DNA of 64,000 bases from Tenebrio molitor (lineage: Eukaryota; Arthropoda; Insecta; Coleoptera; Tenebrionidae), in the NCBI RefSeq assembly GCF_963966145.1, contig NC_091053.1:6696001-6760000 (forward strand), written 5' to 3'. The notes under the pieces are model-generated. The model saw only the letters and a list, made by a program, of their open reading frames with translations. It was not told where the DNA came from and searched no databases. The first letter of the stretch is position 1. Each line of letters starts with the position of its first letter. Below are positions 41,760 to 54,249 of this stretch, in pieces. The position numbers were made by a program, and so were the translations under genes.

Positions 41760-44420
41760 GTGTAATTACAAATTTTCGGCTGCACAATATATGTTGTGTA
41801 CACCTTGGCCGCGGAATCCTCGAGATTGTCTGACTCGGCCGCAAGCGCCCTCGGCGACAAATTTCTCTCGGCACTTTAGAAAATGATTTCGCGGCTTTGA
41901 TATACAAATAACTATTTCAAAGAAACCAGACACATTAGAGTATTACATAGAAGATTAATAACGTCACCATTGCGTGGGTAAATTATGTTTCTGGAAATGT
42001 TCAGACGGTCTTGGCATGGTATTTTATGCAAAGAAAAATCAATGTTTCGCCAGTACTGTAATAACTTCCTCGGGATGAAGACAGGACACACTAAGTCAAC
42101 TTGTCCATCACATCAGAGGTGAATTTCTTCTGACGCGACCTTGATAAAAGGATACAATAATTCTTCATTTTCTTTTTCTTCCAATAATTCTTTATTTGCT
42201 TTTTATTCAGTGTTTATAAATTTATTACAAACAAACCGTGCAGGCTACAAGTTTCAACTGTTTTGAAATAGAAAATATGATGATAGGCTATTTAGAAGCA
42301 GAGAAATATGACTCTGTTTTCACTTGTCTGGAAATATTAGGGGTGGAAAGAGATTTCATGAAAGGTTCCATCGTGTTGATGAGGAATTTTGTTTGGGACA
42401 ATTGCAAAAGGAAATCGTTATGGCGAAAAAAAAATCACAACAGTCTTGAAACATTGTTTTTTACAAAGAACTCGAATTTCCAAAATTGCGTTCTCCATTT
42501 TTCGCAACTTTGGTCCCTCCAACGTCGAAAAAACCCAACAAATCCTCAATTAATCGTTAATTTGAGCAAACCGTCGTCACTGATTAAAACAATCCGGTTT
42601 GATCTTGCCCGGCGGCAATTTATCGCCACCTCCCGGAACGTCCTTCGATCCTCCGGAAATCAATCTTATTTTTAATTAAAACCGTCCGTGCCCATTCCTC
42701 TCTCGCTCACCTCATCTGTGCGCTTTTTCTGCGCGGAAACGTCCCGGAACTCCCATCGCATGACCGATAAATCACCCCGCCAATTCGAATACCTTCCGGA
42801 ATCCGGAACGGACAATATTACGTATGGTAACTCCGGCATAATTTGCCGCGGTACGTGTCTACCGTCTCGTAAATAGTTGGCCATTTGCCATCCAACATTA
42901 CGAGCTTAAAGCTCAGAAATTACGAAATGTCATGACATTAAAAGCTCGACGGGGTAACGAAACAGAGCGAGGCTTTAGTGGGGGTGGCGACCCGAACGGT
43001 GCTAGGTGAGAAAATGAATTGGGACGCCCTAATGAAAATCTAATAAGTCGTCGGGGGCGCGTTCCGGACGAATTAATTCGACTTGGAAATTGTCGAATGT
43101 TTTCATGTTGATACGTCGTTCTCGAGCAGTGTTTGTAGATGCGATTGTGATGATATGCAAATGGTCACATTGATCGATTATGTACACAATCAAAGATTAA
43201 AATGTACATGCGGAAACAGAACTGATGGGAATTGGGTTACCACAACGGTTTAGTGCTGATTGGAGTTGTTTTTGGTGTTGCCCATTAAGATAATTAGACC
43301 CATCCACAAACAAAACTAATTATCTAGGTGTGAACGAAATTAGGTAATGGCGATTAAATCCAAAATATTGTTTTTCATCTAATTAAACCAAGAGGTCAAG
43401 TACGGTTAGCAGCAACTCGAAGAAAAACCTTAAATGAACTGCCCACCGAACTGCTAAGCAGTACTAAATTAAAATTACATTTCGTAATCTGAAAAGTTTA
43501 ATGTTATACGTAATATGTTATGAAATGCACGAATTTCTTAAAATGTGTATTTTGTTAAAAATAAAGTGTTGGACACAGAACAACTGAAAGCTTTTAGAAA
43601 GAAGCGACATTTCAAAGGCAGTGTAGATTAAACAACAATCAAGGGCAGAGTCGACGAAGATAAAAAATACAAAGCAGAGAAAGATGATTCCTGCCTTCAG
43701 GTAAACAAGACAACAAAAATGGGAAATCGAAAGGGCAAGTTCAGATGAACAGATAAGATCAGAAAAGATCTTTCTGTGTACGTGCATATATTTTAAGAGA
43801 AAAGAAAAGCTTACGAAGCTTCAAAATCAGAAGCTCCAAATTAACCATTTGAAATTTTACACCAACATCACAGATAAAAATCCAGCATGACGAAATAATT
43901 TTTTAAAAACTTAAAAAAAAGATACAAAAGTGGAATTTAATTATCCGAACGATTTACGAGTTGGGCGCAGTCCCAAATACGTTTCGTAGAACTAATTTAA
44001 AAATTATTAATTTGAAAAAGTTTCCATTTCCTAAGTGGCAACTGTAATTTAACTACTAATTTAATAATACACACTACTAAAAAACAAGGTTTATTCTGTA
44101 AGAAATACATTAAAATAATAGTTATTTCTGTATCAAGGCCCAAAAAATGCATTTTTTTCGTCCGAGTCTGGGTTTTCTAGTCGAGGCGCAGCCGAGACTT
44201 GAAAACAGGCGAAGACAAAAGGCACTTTTTGGCCGAGGTGCACACAACGTTTTTCGTGTTCGTTTGGGTAAAAATTAAAAAAAAAAAAAACATGAATTAA
44301 TTGTAAATTTTGAGGTTATCTTTGACATATGTCAAGTTAGGTATATAAATTGAATCTCGGGAAACGAACACGAAAAGCATATTATAGGGTTATAAGAAAA
44401 ATTGCGTAATTTGCATATTT
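41760..44420. other. No assignable gene; GC-richer stretch 42660-43080
   Basis: An open frame of 145 codons (42238-42675, plus) matches nothing I know and starts without a convincing ATG. Bases 42660-43080 are unusually GC-rich for the region and could be conserved non-coding DNA or an exon; I cannot decide. Near 44230-44385 an inverted pair TTTTTCGTGTTCGTTT / AAACGAACACGAAAA brackets about 120 bases. Confidence 0.35.
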
Positions 44421-44429
44421 TTTCACATT

Positions 44430-44915
44430 TCTACACATATTTTGGTTAATATGTGCAGAAAATACTTGATTATATCATTAAGAGTAGAAGTGAGTCTTTT
44501 TGTGCTGAGCCCAGATATTGTAGACCGTGACGAGGACGAGGTCGCAACTGGGCGAAGCACAAAAAACCTACTACTCTGAATTGATATACATATGTATATG
44601 TAGGTATGTACTATTTTATATTCAAGTGGATCACAAAAAAAAATCTCTTGTTGCAATATTATTAGTACCTACTTGAAGGTTCAATAATATTAGTAAAGTC
44701 TACTAATATGTATGTAATTTCGTTATTTCGATTTTTTAGAGGCTTTTTTTAGTAGGGATAATTTCATTATTAAATATTTCGTGTAATTATGTATTGATAA
44801 ATGGTGAGAAATGCTTCAAATAACCTTACATTTGACTCAGTCGAGCCGCCTGTGGACATTCAACTCCTAGGATTTGAAGTGTTTCAAGTCCAGTTACAAA
44901 AAAAAAAACTTCAAG
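44430..44915 (-). repeat. Inverted copy of the 22150-22840 repeat, with inner hairpin
   Basis: Matches 22180-22840 on the opposite strand. Inside, 44487-44577 forms a hairpin from TTTTTGTGCTGAGCCCAG to CTGGGCGAAGCACAAAAA. Confidence 0.65.
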
Positions 44916-45158
44916 CGTTTCTATAGATACGCAAAGGTGCGATTTTCGGGTCTAGGCCAACTCGACACCAAACCTTTGAAGCAATAAACATTGACCGGCC
45001 AACTCGACACCAAAAAAAGCAGGTAGTTTTCAAAGACACCCCAAGAGATAGGCCAACTCGACACTAAGCGCCCACTCACTATACCTATCTATATGATGCC
45101 CCCTAGTAGAGGGTATTTCCTGAAGGGCCGGCGTCTTTTCCGCATCAACCATTTCTTA

Positions 45159-45409
45159 CTGTGTTTTCAATTTGGTTGTAGGTCGTAAAATTTTATGGTA
45201 CTTTAAGTTAAAGATCTTGGGGGGCTTATAAATCCTAGTTTACCACTAGCAGGTAATATTTTAAGCAGGGTTGTACATTTTGTATATTTGCATTGTACGG
45301 AAAACGGCACGCGCCGCTTCCCAACCTTTTCAAACCCAACCATTGTGCCTGTTAATCCTTCATAGTATGCAATAAAATTTTACGACCTACAACCAAATTG
45401 AGAATACAA
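45159..45409. mobile_element. MITE, 251 bp, TA target site
   Basis: Inverted ends of about 36 bases run through CAATTTGGTTGTAGGTCGTA and AAATTTTAT; outer bases CTGTGTTTT / TTGTATTCT; TA at 45157-45158 and 45410-45411. Confidence 0.75.
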
Positions 45410-45746
45410 TATATCACCCCCATAACCGCAGGTACAATTTTGGTGTACTGCTTTTCCGCTCTAGGAGTTCGAGAAATTGCACTTAAGTTCTTGAGGAGTG
45501 CGTTATAGACACTTCATAATTTTTGTTTGCTACGCACTATTTTATCGTTCTACTTTACGCACCCAAATATTAATATTTTTGTAAAAACTCTTTTTGAATA
45601 TCAATGTTTTATATACATAAAAATTCAGAGTATTAGAACGCAAATAATTGTAAAAACCAAAAAAGTAAAAGAAGCGGAGAAATTTGTATCTCAGAAAATA
45701 TTTGAATATGATAATTCTCAAATATCAGAATATGATTATGTAGATA

Positions 45747-46247
45747 CAGAATGTCCCAAAATTGGCGTACAAACTACTTACTAACTTATCGAGGATGCTT
45801 AAATGTACCTACATGAAAAAAATATGGAAAAAATGTTTCCGACAAAAAAATCAATTATTTTTATTATTATTATTAACGGTAATACATACAATGTAAACAA
45901 AGATATATTCGTACATCATTACCTTGCAATGTTACCGTAGTGAATTTAAAATATTTTTTTCGATTTCTAAAGCTTCTAAAGTTTCTATTATTAAAGTTTC
46001 TATTATGCAGGATTAAATATTGGTAGTGACTGATCTTGTACTTTGTGATAATATGTACGACTAGAGGTAGCTGTCATGACAATTTCAGACATATATTTCA
46101 AAATAATTGACGTGTTAAGTGCCATCTTCAAAGACCACCAAATCAGCAAATAAGTCCAATAGAATTTTTTTAACATTTTTCTGTCGTTTACGGTAATCTC
46201 TTCTACACCGTAGTGCACCGTTAGTACGCCAATTTTGGGACACTCTG
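45747..46247. mobile_element. MITE, 501 bp, TA target site
   Basis: Ends CAGAATGTCCCAAAATTGGC and the inverted CAGAGTGTCCCAAAATTGGC, then GTAC on both sides, with TA duplicated. An open frame crossing its left end (45527-45784) is not a gene: its last residues are just the translated terminal repeat. Confidence 0.8.
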
Positions 46248-46411
46248 TATAAGATTAATAATTAATTAGTAGTTTTGTAGTTAATATTTAATTGTAAATG
46301 TCCTATAAAAATAACATTATATTTGTATATTATAAAATTTCCTTATCTCATTTTATAATCCCTGATATATCCCGCAAGAACTCTAGTCACTGGCTGCGAT
46401 ATTAAACAGGG

Positions 46412-46961
46412 TAAAGTCCTCGTCGAAAAATAGTCAATTTTGACTTAAATTGTAAATCATTTTACAATAGGAGAGAATATCGTCTTATAACTACATACCA
46501 TAAATAATTCCATAAATAAATAGGGGCTGTTACTTTATAAAGTCCTCGTCTAGAAATAGTCAATTTTGACTTAAATTGTAAATCATTTTACAATAGGACA
46601 GCAAACCGTCTTATAACTACCATAATACCCTCTAACTTTATTGCCCCTTTGTTGTGCAGTGCCGACTCAAGGAAGAGCAAACATCAGGTAAAGTAACAGC
46701 CCCTATTTATTTATGGAATTATTTATGGTAGTTATAACACGATTTTCTCTCCTATTGTACAATGATTTACAATTTAAGTCAAAATTGACTATTTTTCGAC
46801 GAGGACTTTACCTGATGTTTGCTCTTCCTTGAGTCGGCACTGCACAACAAAGGGGCAATAAAGTTAGAGAGTATTATGGTAGTTATAAGACGGTTTGCTG
46901 TTCTATTGTAAAATGATTTACAATTTAAGTCAAAATTGACTATTTCTAGACGAGGACTTTA
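46412..46961. repeat. A-B-A'-B' interlocked inverted repeats
   Basis: A is 46412-46537, B 46538-46688, A' 46689-46810 (complement of A), B' 46811-46961 (complement of B). Both pairs are nearly identical. A and B also share a core of about 75 bases (AAAGTCCTCGTC, TAGTCAATTTTGACTTAAAT, TGTAAATCATTTTACAATAG), so A can also pair with B' around B with A'. Borders fall at TAAAGT/ACTTTA. Confidence 0.85.
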
Positions 46962-47228
46962 CCGTCCTAGGTAGACAGTGCCGAGTTGGCTTGACCGCGG
47001 TGCCGAGTTGGCCGGTTATCCATGGGCTACCGGTGCCGAGATGGCCTGTTGTACTTTATTGCAAATTTTACCTAGGTATAATAAAGTGCCGAGTTGGCGT
47101 CCGCCCCGATTTTCGACTGCTTGAAGATAAAGCATATTTTTGCACTTTAAAGTGCAAATTTACTACTATAACTGCAGGTTCAGGACAAAATGATTTTTAG
47201 TAGTACATAGTACATACATATTTATAAA

Positions 47229-47640
47229 ATGTTACTTCTGGACCAGGGCATTTCGCACATGCAAAAAAATTAATAGAAACTACCAAAATGGGCCGAAAAT
47301 CCTTCAAAAATCCCTAACTTTTATGCACCCCAAAAGTACCCAAAGATCTTTAGACCACCAAAAATTGGGCACACGCAAAAATGGTTGAAGATCACCCAAA
47401 ATCAATCAAAATTACTTCAAAAGCACCCCAAAAAACGTTGAAAAAAAAACTGTTTTTAAACATGGCAAAATGGCTTTTTACTTCTGGACCAGGCCAACTG
47501 ACACATGCAAAAATCATTGAACAAAGACCCAAAAAGGACATGAAACGATCAAAAAGGACCCAAAATCCTTTAAAATGCCTCAACTTTTTGACACATTACG
47601 ATACAAATATCGTACAACGTTTTGTCTCCTTTCATAATTA
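47229..47640 (+). repeat. A/C-rich, strand-asymmetric imperfect repeat
   Basis: TTACTTCTGGACCAGG followed by (C)GCACATGCAAAAA-like sequence occurs at 47229 and again at 47475, about 246 bases apart. Between and after them the plus strand is very poor in T relative to A and full of CCCAAAA words. Not recognised; not coding in any convincing frame. Confidence 0.5.
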
Positions 47641-47671
47641 ATATAAATATTGTTTAATTAAATTTTTAAAA

Positions 47672-48076
47672 TTGCGTTTGTGCAAAAATAATAGGGCAGC
47701 TAATCTAATAACCATAGTTACGAAGTTGTTTACTTTTTTCGCAAGCGTTCCAGTGAGAGCAAGTTGCAGTGTAAGTGCAAAAATTAGTGATTCAGAAGAA
47801 AATTTACCTTCTGATGTAGAATTGGATGCTCAATTTGAATTTGCTATAGATACGTTATTTCTTGCCAAATCTAAAAAGCGTTAAGTGGTGGTACTTGCCT
47901 ATTTTGCGGAACAATCAGGAAAGTTAATAAAACCATCCTCCTTATGGTGCCGGTATTCTATGTTGCGAACGTTGGCGTTGATTAAGAAAATTATTGATAT
48001 TAGTCAATATGATCAGGTAGTGGCTTTCTTGAAGAGGAAATCGGAGGAATACCGACCTCAAAAATTGTTAACTTAG
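47672..48076 (+). pseudogene. Possible tyrosine-recombinase (Crypton-like) N-terminal fragment with one internal stop
   Basis: One reading frame with a single TAA at 47882-47884. Before it, an acidic stretch (SDSEENLPSDVELD); after it, VLAYFAEQSGKLIKPSSLWC, RYSMLRTLALIKKIIDI and FLKRKSEEYRPQK. LAYF...SLW-RYSML...AFLKRKSEGYKPKK is the pattern I associate with the core-binding domain of Crypton-type tyrosine recombinases found in animal genomes. The catalytic domain is absent. Family call from memory; uncertain. Confidence 0.4.
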
Positions 48077-48603
48077 GGACAGCGTCTGGAGTCAATTTTG
48101 AAAATGTTTCAGAGTGTGTAATTTATGTTAATAAATAGTTGTAAACATGATTTGCAAAATTCAATCTCTTTACCGCACTAGCGGTTTATTACTGCACTAG
48201 TGAGTAAAAACTGCTATTACGAAACAAAAAAAATTATGAAATATGGCACATTACAGTATGAAAGTAGATGAATCATTTGTTCGGAATGTCGCCAGTGATT
48301 TATGTATGACTCTATAGACTTTCAGAAAAACGTGTTTCTATAAAATGGAATTAATTTCTTTATCTAACCCCGAAATCCCGTGGGATAAATGACACTTATC
48401 CCACTTATCTTGAGTACTAATGGGTACATCAATAGGTCAATAACTTGAATATTTTGATATGTTGAAGCATTGTGTTGTTGCCCATAACCATATTTTGCGG
48501 TATTTTATTTGGATAACTGAAACTCGCCAAACTGATAATGTACTCGTAGGAGCGCCACAATAGCATTTTATGAAAACGTTTTATCTTTAATTTATAGTTA
48601 TTT

Positions 48604-48719
48604 ATGGTATAAGTGGGTTATTTAAGATATTACCCACGAGAGGTATTGTAACCTACGAGGGCTTGCCCGAGTAGGTTATTACCTCGAGTGGGTAGTACTT
48701 AATAACCCATGTATGCCAT
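48604..48719. repeat. Near-perfect 116-base hairpin
   Basis: ATGGTATAAGTGGGTTATT pairs with AATAACCCATGTATGCCAT; inside, TTACCCACGAGAGGTA pairs with TACCTCGAGTGGGTA and TAACCTACGAGGGC with GCCCGAGTAGGTTA, leaving a loop of about 2-4 bases. No terminal duplication noted. Confidence 0.75.
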
Positions 48720-48904
48720 ACAACGTTTTATCCAATATTCCAAAATTTTTAGATAATAACATTATGTATTAATGAAAATCTGCTCCCGGTGCTAATGACA
48801 ACGTAGGTTTATAACGACAGACTAGTTATAGGCCAGTTTACTTAATTAAAACTAACTAATAAAACGCGATATTACTATTGAATATTGGATATTATCTTCT
48901 ATAA

Positions 48905-49950
48905 TGGAAGGCGAAAAAAGACATTGCAGTTGAGTTTGGTTTACCACCAGCACCCTGTCCACGATAATAAAAAATAAAAAGTGCTTCATTAAACGAGTGC
49001 AACAGATCAAGAAAAAAATTAAAGGGTTCGAGTTTTCCAAGCCTAGAAAATGCAATAATCAAATGGTTTCGACGTGTTCGTGACCAAAATTTGCCGATTT
49101 TTGGGCACGGAAGTCGGAAGATTTTGCGAAGAAATTGAAGCTAGCCAAAGTTGGCTGGAAAATTTCAAGAAGAGGAATGCTATTGTTCAAAAAGTTGTTT
49201 CTAGCGAAAGTCCGACAGTGTCTGAAACAGATTGTGAGATCTGGAGGGAAGAAGATTTGAAGATGATTCTGCACGAGTGTAGTTCCGAAAATGTGTACAT
49301 ATGTATAATGCTGATGAAACTGGTCTTTTCTACAAATATTTACGATAAGACATTAACATTTGCGAAAGAAAAATGCCATGGAGAATGTAATAAAGATCGT
49401 GTTATAATTGTGCAAATATGACTGGTACAGAGAAGATTCCACTGTTAGTAATCGCAAAAATCAAGATGCCTTCCTTTGCGGGAATTAACCGTTAAAATAC
49501 AAATTCAACAAAAAATCAATGGATGATTGGAAGTTTATACGAAGAGTGGCTTCATAAACCTGACGGAAAATTCACTGCCCAAAAACGCAAGATCTTGCTA
49601 TTCGTCCAGCACATCCTAAGATCATTTCAAACAATCTGAGTGCTATTAAAGTGGTCTTCTTTCCGACAAATGTTACACCCAAATTACGCCCAATGGAGCA
49701 CGGTATTATGCACAATTTAAAACAAAATTACCGAAAACGCCTATAGTGCATCGAATAATACGGGCGTTTGAAAATGATGGCGAAGTGCCTAAAGTAACAC
49801 TGTTAGATTACGTTAGGGAAACTACGAAGGCCTGGGATGACGCTGGCTCAACTACCATTACCAATTGCTTTAGAAAAGAGGTAGTGATGATGAGACAATG
49901 AAATTTACTTTAACAATGATGAACGGTTTGACTGTAAGAACGATTTACTG
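48905..49950 (+). pseudogene. pogo/Tigger (jerky-like) transposase, degenerate
   Basis: Readable across many shifts: KKDIAVEFGLPP (HTH), RSRKKIKGFEF, a CENP-B-type second HTH with SWLENFKKRNAIVQK and SESPTVSETDCE (about 49130-49235), then ADETGLFYK near 49309 with the first catalytic Asp, CANMTGTEKIPLLVI near 49415, SAIKVVFFPTNVTP near 49640 and RPMEHGIMHNLKQNYRKR near 49690. The order is that of pogo/Tigger transposases related to the jerky proteins. Stops and frameshifts make it non-functional. Confidence 0.75.
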
Positions 49951-50049
49951 CTTTCTACACTTTAAATAAATGTTTCGAACTACCCGAAAACTTCAGTCTT
50001 GAAGACTACATTGTCGTCCACGAAAATTTGTAACGTTCAAAATACTTAT

Positions 50050-53000
50050 TAGAGCACGAGGAGCGCAGCGAGGAGCAACTACTCACTATGAGTCGCTGCC
50101 AACATTAAAAATTTAAGTAAATGTTCCTGAAACCGGTATCGAAAAGAATTCCTTTTTGAAACCCGTTTGAGTGTTATACTGACTGCAAAATAGAAAAATA
50201 ACTACATATCTACATATTTTGTGTTCGTTTCCCGAGATACATAACGTGAAAAATGGTATGTAACTAAATACATATATGTAGTCGTTTTCAATGACATCCG
50301 TGCTGTCAATGTCACAGTATGTTGGCAACACATTCTGTTTCAATTTAGTATTTTGAATTTCCTAATTTGGCAATTTACCTTGCCGCGGCAAATTGACAAA
50401 CTCAAATTACGGCGTGATCAAGAATGACTGAATCTGTTGGTAACAATGAAAATTTGAATGATTTTGGTACCAATGCAATCTGAACGCATTTCCGGTTGTC
50501 AGCTTTGACAGTGTTGAAAGACAAATTTGATGTCTACCATCAAACGTTCATTTTTGTAATAGTTTATTTATTAAACGAAGTGTTTAAGAATCCGATTAAC
50601 AATTTGCAAGAACTGCAACAAGGAAGATGTCAGGACGTAAAATGCTGACCAATGTTTTTAATAATTTAAATGGAAGAGTTCAATGTCCTTTACAGCAAGG
50701 TGGACGTCATTTCAATCATTTTCTCTAATCACTTACTTTTTTATGTTCGATTAAATATACAGTTTTTTCTTTTGTCAATTAATTTAATGAATTCACGTTT
50801 TTCACGCCCCCCTCCTAGGCGCGTACGCCTATGTCTATTGCCAAACACAGAATTGTCATCACAATTACCGACATTTGCATTGACAACATATGTATTACAA
50901 ACGTCACGACATATTATGGTTATTATCATTACCTCAGTGGTTGCCAATTATGTCAGTTTATTCCAAATTAACTAGAATTACCTTCATTTGTTTTGTGTCC
51001 ACGCTCTCTAATAAACTGATCCAGTCCCTTACGTACCCCAAAAATTCTCCTAGTCTCTGCGTTTTTTTTTTAAATGTACTCAAATCAACCAACCAAACAA
51101 ACAAAAATTGCTAACTGTAGTGTCTTTTCTATTTGCCAACCTACAACCTGTTTGTTTTGCCACAGACTACCCTACTTGAACTCAGTCTTCCTGCGTCCAG
51201 TTACGTTGTTCTTGCGCTCACATTTTTATAACTTGCACAAAAGGAATGCAACATCAACATCTTCAGATTGATGCGATGATGCGGTGTGACAACTGGTTAA
51301 TGACACTTAACGGAGTCAAATACTCTACGTTTCACCTGTTCGAGAAAACAGTAAATAAATACATAGTCAACAAGACTTGGATATTGTAATTACTGTAAGT
51401 TTCAAACGGTGTAAACACACAATAATTTCTGGAATATTTTTTATTGGTTGATTTTGTAGGAAACACATGGCACGTTTTCTAACATCTGACAATGAGCCAT
51501 TTTTATAGAGAGAGTGGTCTTGTAAGTAATCAGACAGTGTATGCGTAAGACATTAAATGTGATTCAAATAGCGATGATTTTTGTTTTTTTTTTTTACAAA
51601 AAATCGCAACCCGCCAATTTACTAAATGCGGTCCCGTAGAAGAATCCTGCGACAAAATGAGTTCTTTTTTGTACAGAAAATTTGGCAATCCCAAAATACA
51701 TAAACAAATAAAATGTAGAATAATCCAATGCCTCCAAATGCAATTTTAACAAAATTCCTACTGTAATTCTTATTATCTAGGTATAAAATTTTTGCTTGAA
51801 CACTTATATTCAAGTGATTTACATCCTACGTTACATACTAAATGAGAAATTTCAACTTGAACACTACGCCTACCCGTGGGGGCGGTCCGATTGTCGCCCT
51901 CGACTCAGATAACAATTTAATTGTAATATTTTAAAGCAGAAAACACATCGATCTTTCTGCCTTTGTGAATAAAAGACGTCATTACAGAATCACGTCTTCG
52001 TCTTCGATACTAATTTATTTACCGAAAAACACAGTTTAGATGATCATAAAAAAATGTATTTTCTCCCTTGTCGTTTCGAGACACGTTCTCCACAATAAAA
52101 CGATGACTATTAAGGTGAATAATCTATGGAAATATCGTCCATCAGCTTCTTGGATAGAGCTTTACTGTTGATGTGTTGCATCAATAATAAAACAATTTTC
52201 GTCGATACTGATGCGTCCACCGATCACGAATGAAATTATTCAGTTTGTGGCAAATTACCCTACCCACGAATACTTCAACACACAACCCCTCGCGTTTTTA
52301 TTAGCCATGACAACACCCTCTAATAATAGTGATAAATCAATTATTTAAACGAGTAATTCCCGAAAATCGGCATTAATTCGGTAATGATTGATTTATCGAT
52401 GTTTAACATTAATTTTAATAATTCCCCGAATCGGGAATGTGGAAAATGATTAATAAAGCCCACGTTAATTTTTAAAACCTACAAAAAAATCACAAAATCC
52501 TTGACAATTAAAACGTCCCGACTGAAGAATAGTGTCTTGACGGCCGAAAATCACCTTGAAATTTGTCACAATAGCACAGCTTTGTTTCGGTTGATAATAA
52601 ACCTTGACATGACCATGAAGCTATTTTGCAACCGTCCGTCGGGAAAAACTTTCATTCCCACAATTCGATTGAAACGCGATCTTGCTACGTTACTAATGGG
52701 ATACCGCACAAAACAATTACCTACGGATAATTACCGACCATGTTGGTTTTACAGAAAAATCGTAAAATTAGAGACGTCATCACGCGACCACAAATTTTCT
52801 GTTTGAAACTGCGATTCCTCCAATTTATATCAATCAAAGGCGCACAACAGGATGACGTCGAGTCCCACTGCAAGCTGTTATCCTGCAACCGTCTATTGTT
52901 TCACGAATTTGACTTAATTGACACCGACACCATTACAGTAATGATTCGGAGAAGATGTAATTGCGGAACAAGGTCAGCAGCGCTTATGCAAATTCGATCG

Positions 53001-54240
53001 ACATCAAGTTAAATTGGAAAAAAAAATTGTTGGGAAGGTCGGAATGGCAGACGCGTGCCGCTTCACCTGCTCTTCCGGATGACGTCCCAGCCTTAACGAG
53101 TTCCACTTCTGTGACAGGCAAAAAGCGAGTGTTAATTGCACCAACTGGCGAAGTTCGTCGAGACGCTATTCACGCAGAAAATTTTATCGTCAGCACCTCG
53201 TAATGATCGCGGGAAATGTATGAAATCGCAACCATCTCACAAATATAATCTGCAAGGATTCACATTCGCTACAGTTTATGTAGGCGACCACTAGTAGCAA
53301 TTAGCGGAAGAATTTTTTTTAAAGTATTGGTTCTGGTTCTCCAGTAATAAAAGTCTACGTGATGACTACTGTGCGGAATTCTGTTTGTTAAATGTCACAA
53401 CAGCACCTCTGGGGAATCCCTTTTGTAAGTGCAATAAAAAATGTTGGTGGGCTGCCTGATTTATGGCAGATATAAAAAACGGGTGCCCCAAATTTGATCC
53501 TTGACGCACACCACTTGATGTTAAAATGTTGTGTAAATGTGTCATGTCAACTTGTTCATTGTGTCCATCAATGTGGAGGTAAACTGCAGAAGCAAGCTAG
53601 TTTGGGGGCAGTGCCCCTATATCCATAAAACTCTTATTAAAACATGTGTTATAATACGATTTTGTGATTGTTTTGTGTAGGGTTTACGTTTACGGCTTCT
53701 TCGGGTGGTGTTTATCACAGATAAGCCACTTAATCCCCCTCCCGACGCAAATAAAACCGGGTAAACCACCGTTGTTGACACACATGAAGGTCTCTCTGTG
53801 TTATTTTATTCGCCACATAAACACAACAAAAACCAACATGAATAGCGTTCCTAGATCGATTCCTATTCTTCTCCTTCCCGCATTAAAATCACCGCACTCG
53901 TAGAAATCGAAACCGTTTGGTGCAACAATCGCGGCCCCATCCTAACCTGTACGCTTGACAAAACACGCCGTCAGAACGCCAACAACTCACCTAATGTTCC
54001 GTGGGGAGTCCACTGCACACTCTTCACGCCAACATTTCCACCAAAATGTTAAACAATCACGTCCATATTGTTCCGATTTGTTTTGGATTCGACACTGTTC
54101 CACACCGTTCACCGTCGCTACCTGTCCGATTTTGACATTACTCTGACATTTACCTGGTCGAGATTGCAACGTACGATACAAAAATCCCTAGGTACGATTG
54201 CTCTGCTCGTCACATCGACATCGCGCTTTCGCCACCGAGA
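50050..54240. other. No assignable gene
   Basis: A hinge motif GAGGAGCGCAGCGAGGAG lies at about 50055. Bases 52500-53210 have raised GC and several overlapping open frames on the plus strand, none with a recognisable family or clear splice sites. The rest is AT-rich intergenic DNA. Confidence 0.4.
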
Positions 54241-54249
54241 AACGTGGTG

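Larger units (their letters stand above)
44950..47110. mobile_element. 2.2 kb block with inverted clusters of a GCCAACTCGRCAC motif at both ends
   Basis: Left cluster: GGCCAACTCGACAC at about 44955, 44998 and 45051. Right cluster, opposite orientation: GTGCCGAGTTGGC at about 46979, 46999 and 47086, plus a variant GTGCCGAGATGGC near 47032. Outside the outermost copies both sides carry a similar TCGGG-like stretch. Inverted subterminal arrays are how many DNA transposons bind their transposase. The interior has three inverted-repeat elements and no transposase, so it would be non-autonomous. No clear target duplication was found. Inferred element, not a recognised family. Confidence 0.5.

Noticed and set aside
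42238..42675. A 145-codon plus-strand open frame
   Set aside because: No recognised family, first ATG is internal, and AT-rich composition with no splice context.
45527..45784. Open frame ending in TECPKIGVQTTY
   Set aside because: Its end is the translated terminal repeat of the MITE at 45747-46247.
52501..53203. Three overlapping plus-strand open frames
   Set aside because: No family resemblance, no convincing start or splice sites; may be unconstrained GC-richer DNA.
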